This document shows positions 5,105 through 5,124 of a stretch of DNA of 5,124 bases, one piece after another. Each line of letters starts with the position of its first letter. Position 1 is the stretch's first letter. The translations under genes were made by a program, and so were the position numbers. Source of the stretch: Allobaculum sp. GTDB taxonomy: Bacteria > Bacillota_I > Bacilli_A > Erysipelotrichales > Erysipelotrichaceae. Where the stretch lies: assembly GCA_014803815.1 (NCBI GenBank), contig JAAVAY010000020.1:1-5124 (forward strand), given 5' to 3'. The notes under the pieces are model-generated. The model was given only the letters and a program-made list of their open reading frames with translations, was not told the DNA's origin and did no database searches.

Positions 5105-5124
5105 AAAAAAGCGCCTGATGGCGC
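5105..5124 (-). terminator. Rho-independent terminator of the preceding gene
   Basis: On the minus strand GCGCC, loop ATCA and GGCGC form a perfect GC-rich stem immediately followed by six T residues at 5110-5105. This is a classical intrinsic terminator. It belongs to a gene beyond the right edge, and the stem may extend past the window. It marks the upstream limit of the operon seen here, unless it is controlled by antitermination. Confidence 0.85.

Noticed and set aside
1..5124. CRISPR array, insertion sequence, tRNA or rRNA
   Set aside because: No regularly spaced repeats, transposase-like frame, tRNA-like fold or rRNA sequence was seen on either strand.

Overview
This window is part of a cell-surface polysaccharide locus read entirely from the minus strand. 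Going right to left, in the direction of transcription, it holds the terminator of an unseen upstream gene, two overlapping family 2 (GT2) glycosyltransferases, and then rfbA, rfbC, rfbB and the start of rfbD, which runs off the left edge. The four rfb (rml) genes encode the complete dTDP-L-rhamnose pathway. RfbA activates glucose-1-phosphate to dTDP-glucose, RfbB dehydrates it, RfbC epimerises it, and RfbD reduces it to dTDP-L-rhamnose. The adjacent glycosyltransferases are plausible users of that rhamnose, but their donors and acceptors cannot be read from sequence.

The organism is probably a member of the Bacillota. The gene order rfbA-C-B-D is common there, several Shine-Dalgarno sequences are strong and purine-rich (AGGAGG, AAAAGGAG, GAAAGGA), and the proteins look like Gram-positive versions. 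Base composition is moderate. I cannot name a genus. The likely product is a rhamnose-containing wall polysaccharide, capsule or exopolysaccharide.

Layout: 5105-5124 is a Rho-independent terminator. 5035-5104 is a short leader with a perfect inverted repeat and a strong ribosome binding site but no convincing promoter. 3976-5034 and 3203-3979 are two GT2 genes joined by a four-base ATGA overlap. 2959-3202 is a 244-base non-coding stretch with a weak stop-overlapping hairpin, a GAATG repeat cluster, a 7-bp inverted repeat and an unusual hairpin between the rfbA Shine-Dalgarno and its start codon. 2065-2958 is rfbA. 1939-2064 holds a nested inverted repeat of 75 nt and a possible promoter. 1366-1938 is rfbC, 291-1325 is rfbB, and 1-278 is the start of rfbD.

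The protein-coding content is ordinary and well understood. The less expected material is between the genes: every sizeable gap carries RNA-foldable sequence placed where it could set the relative output of the pathway enzymes. I found no evidence of a wholly new system, mobile element, CRISPR array or RNA gene.
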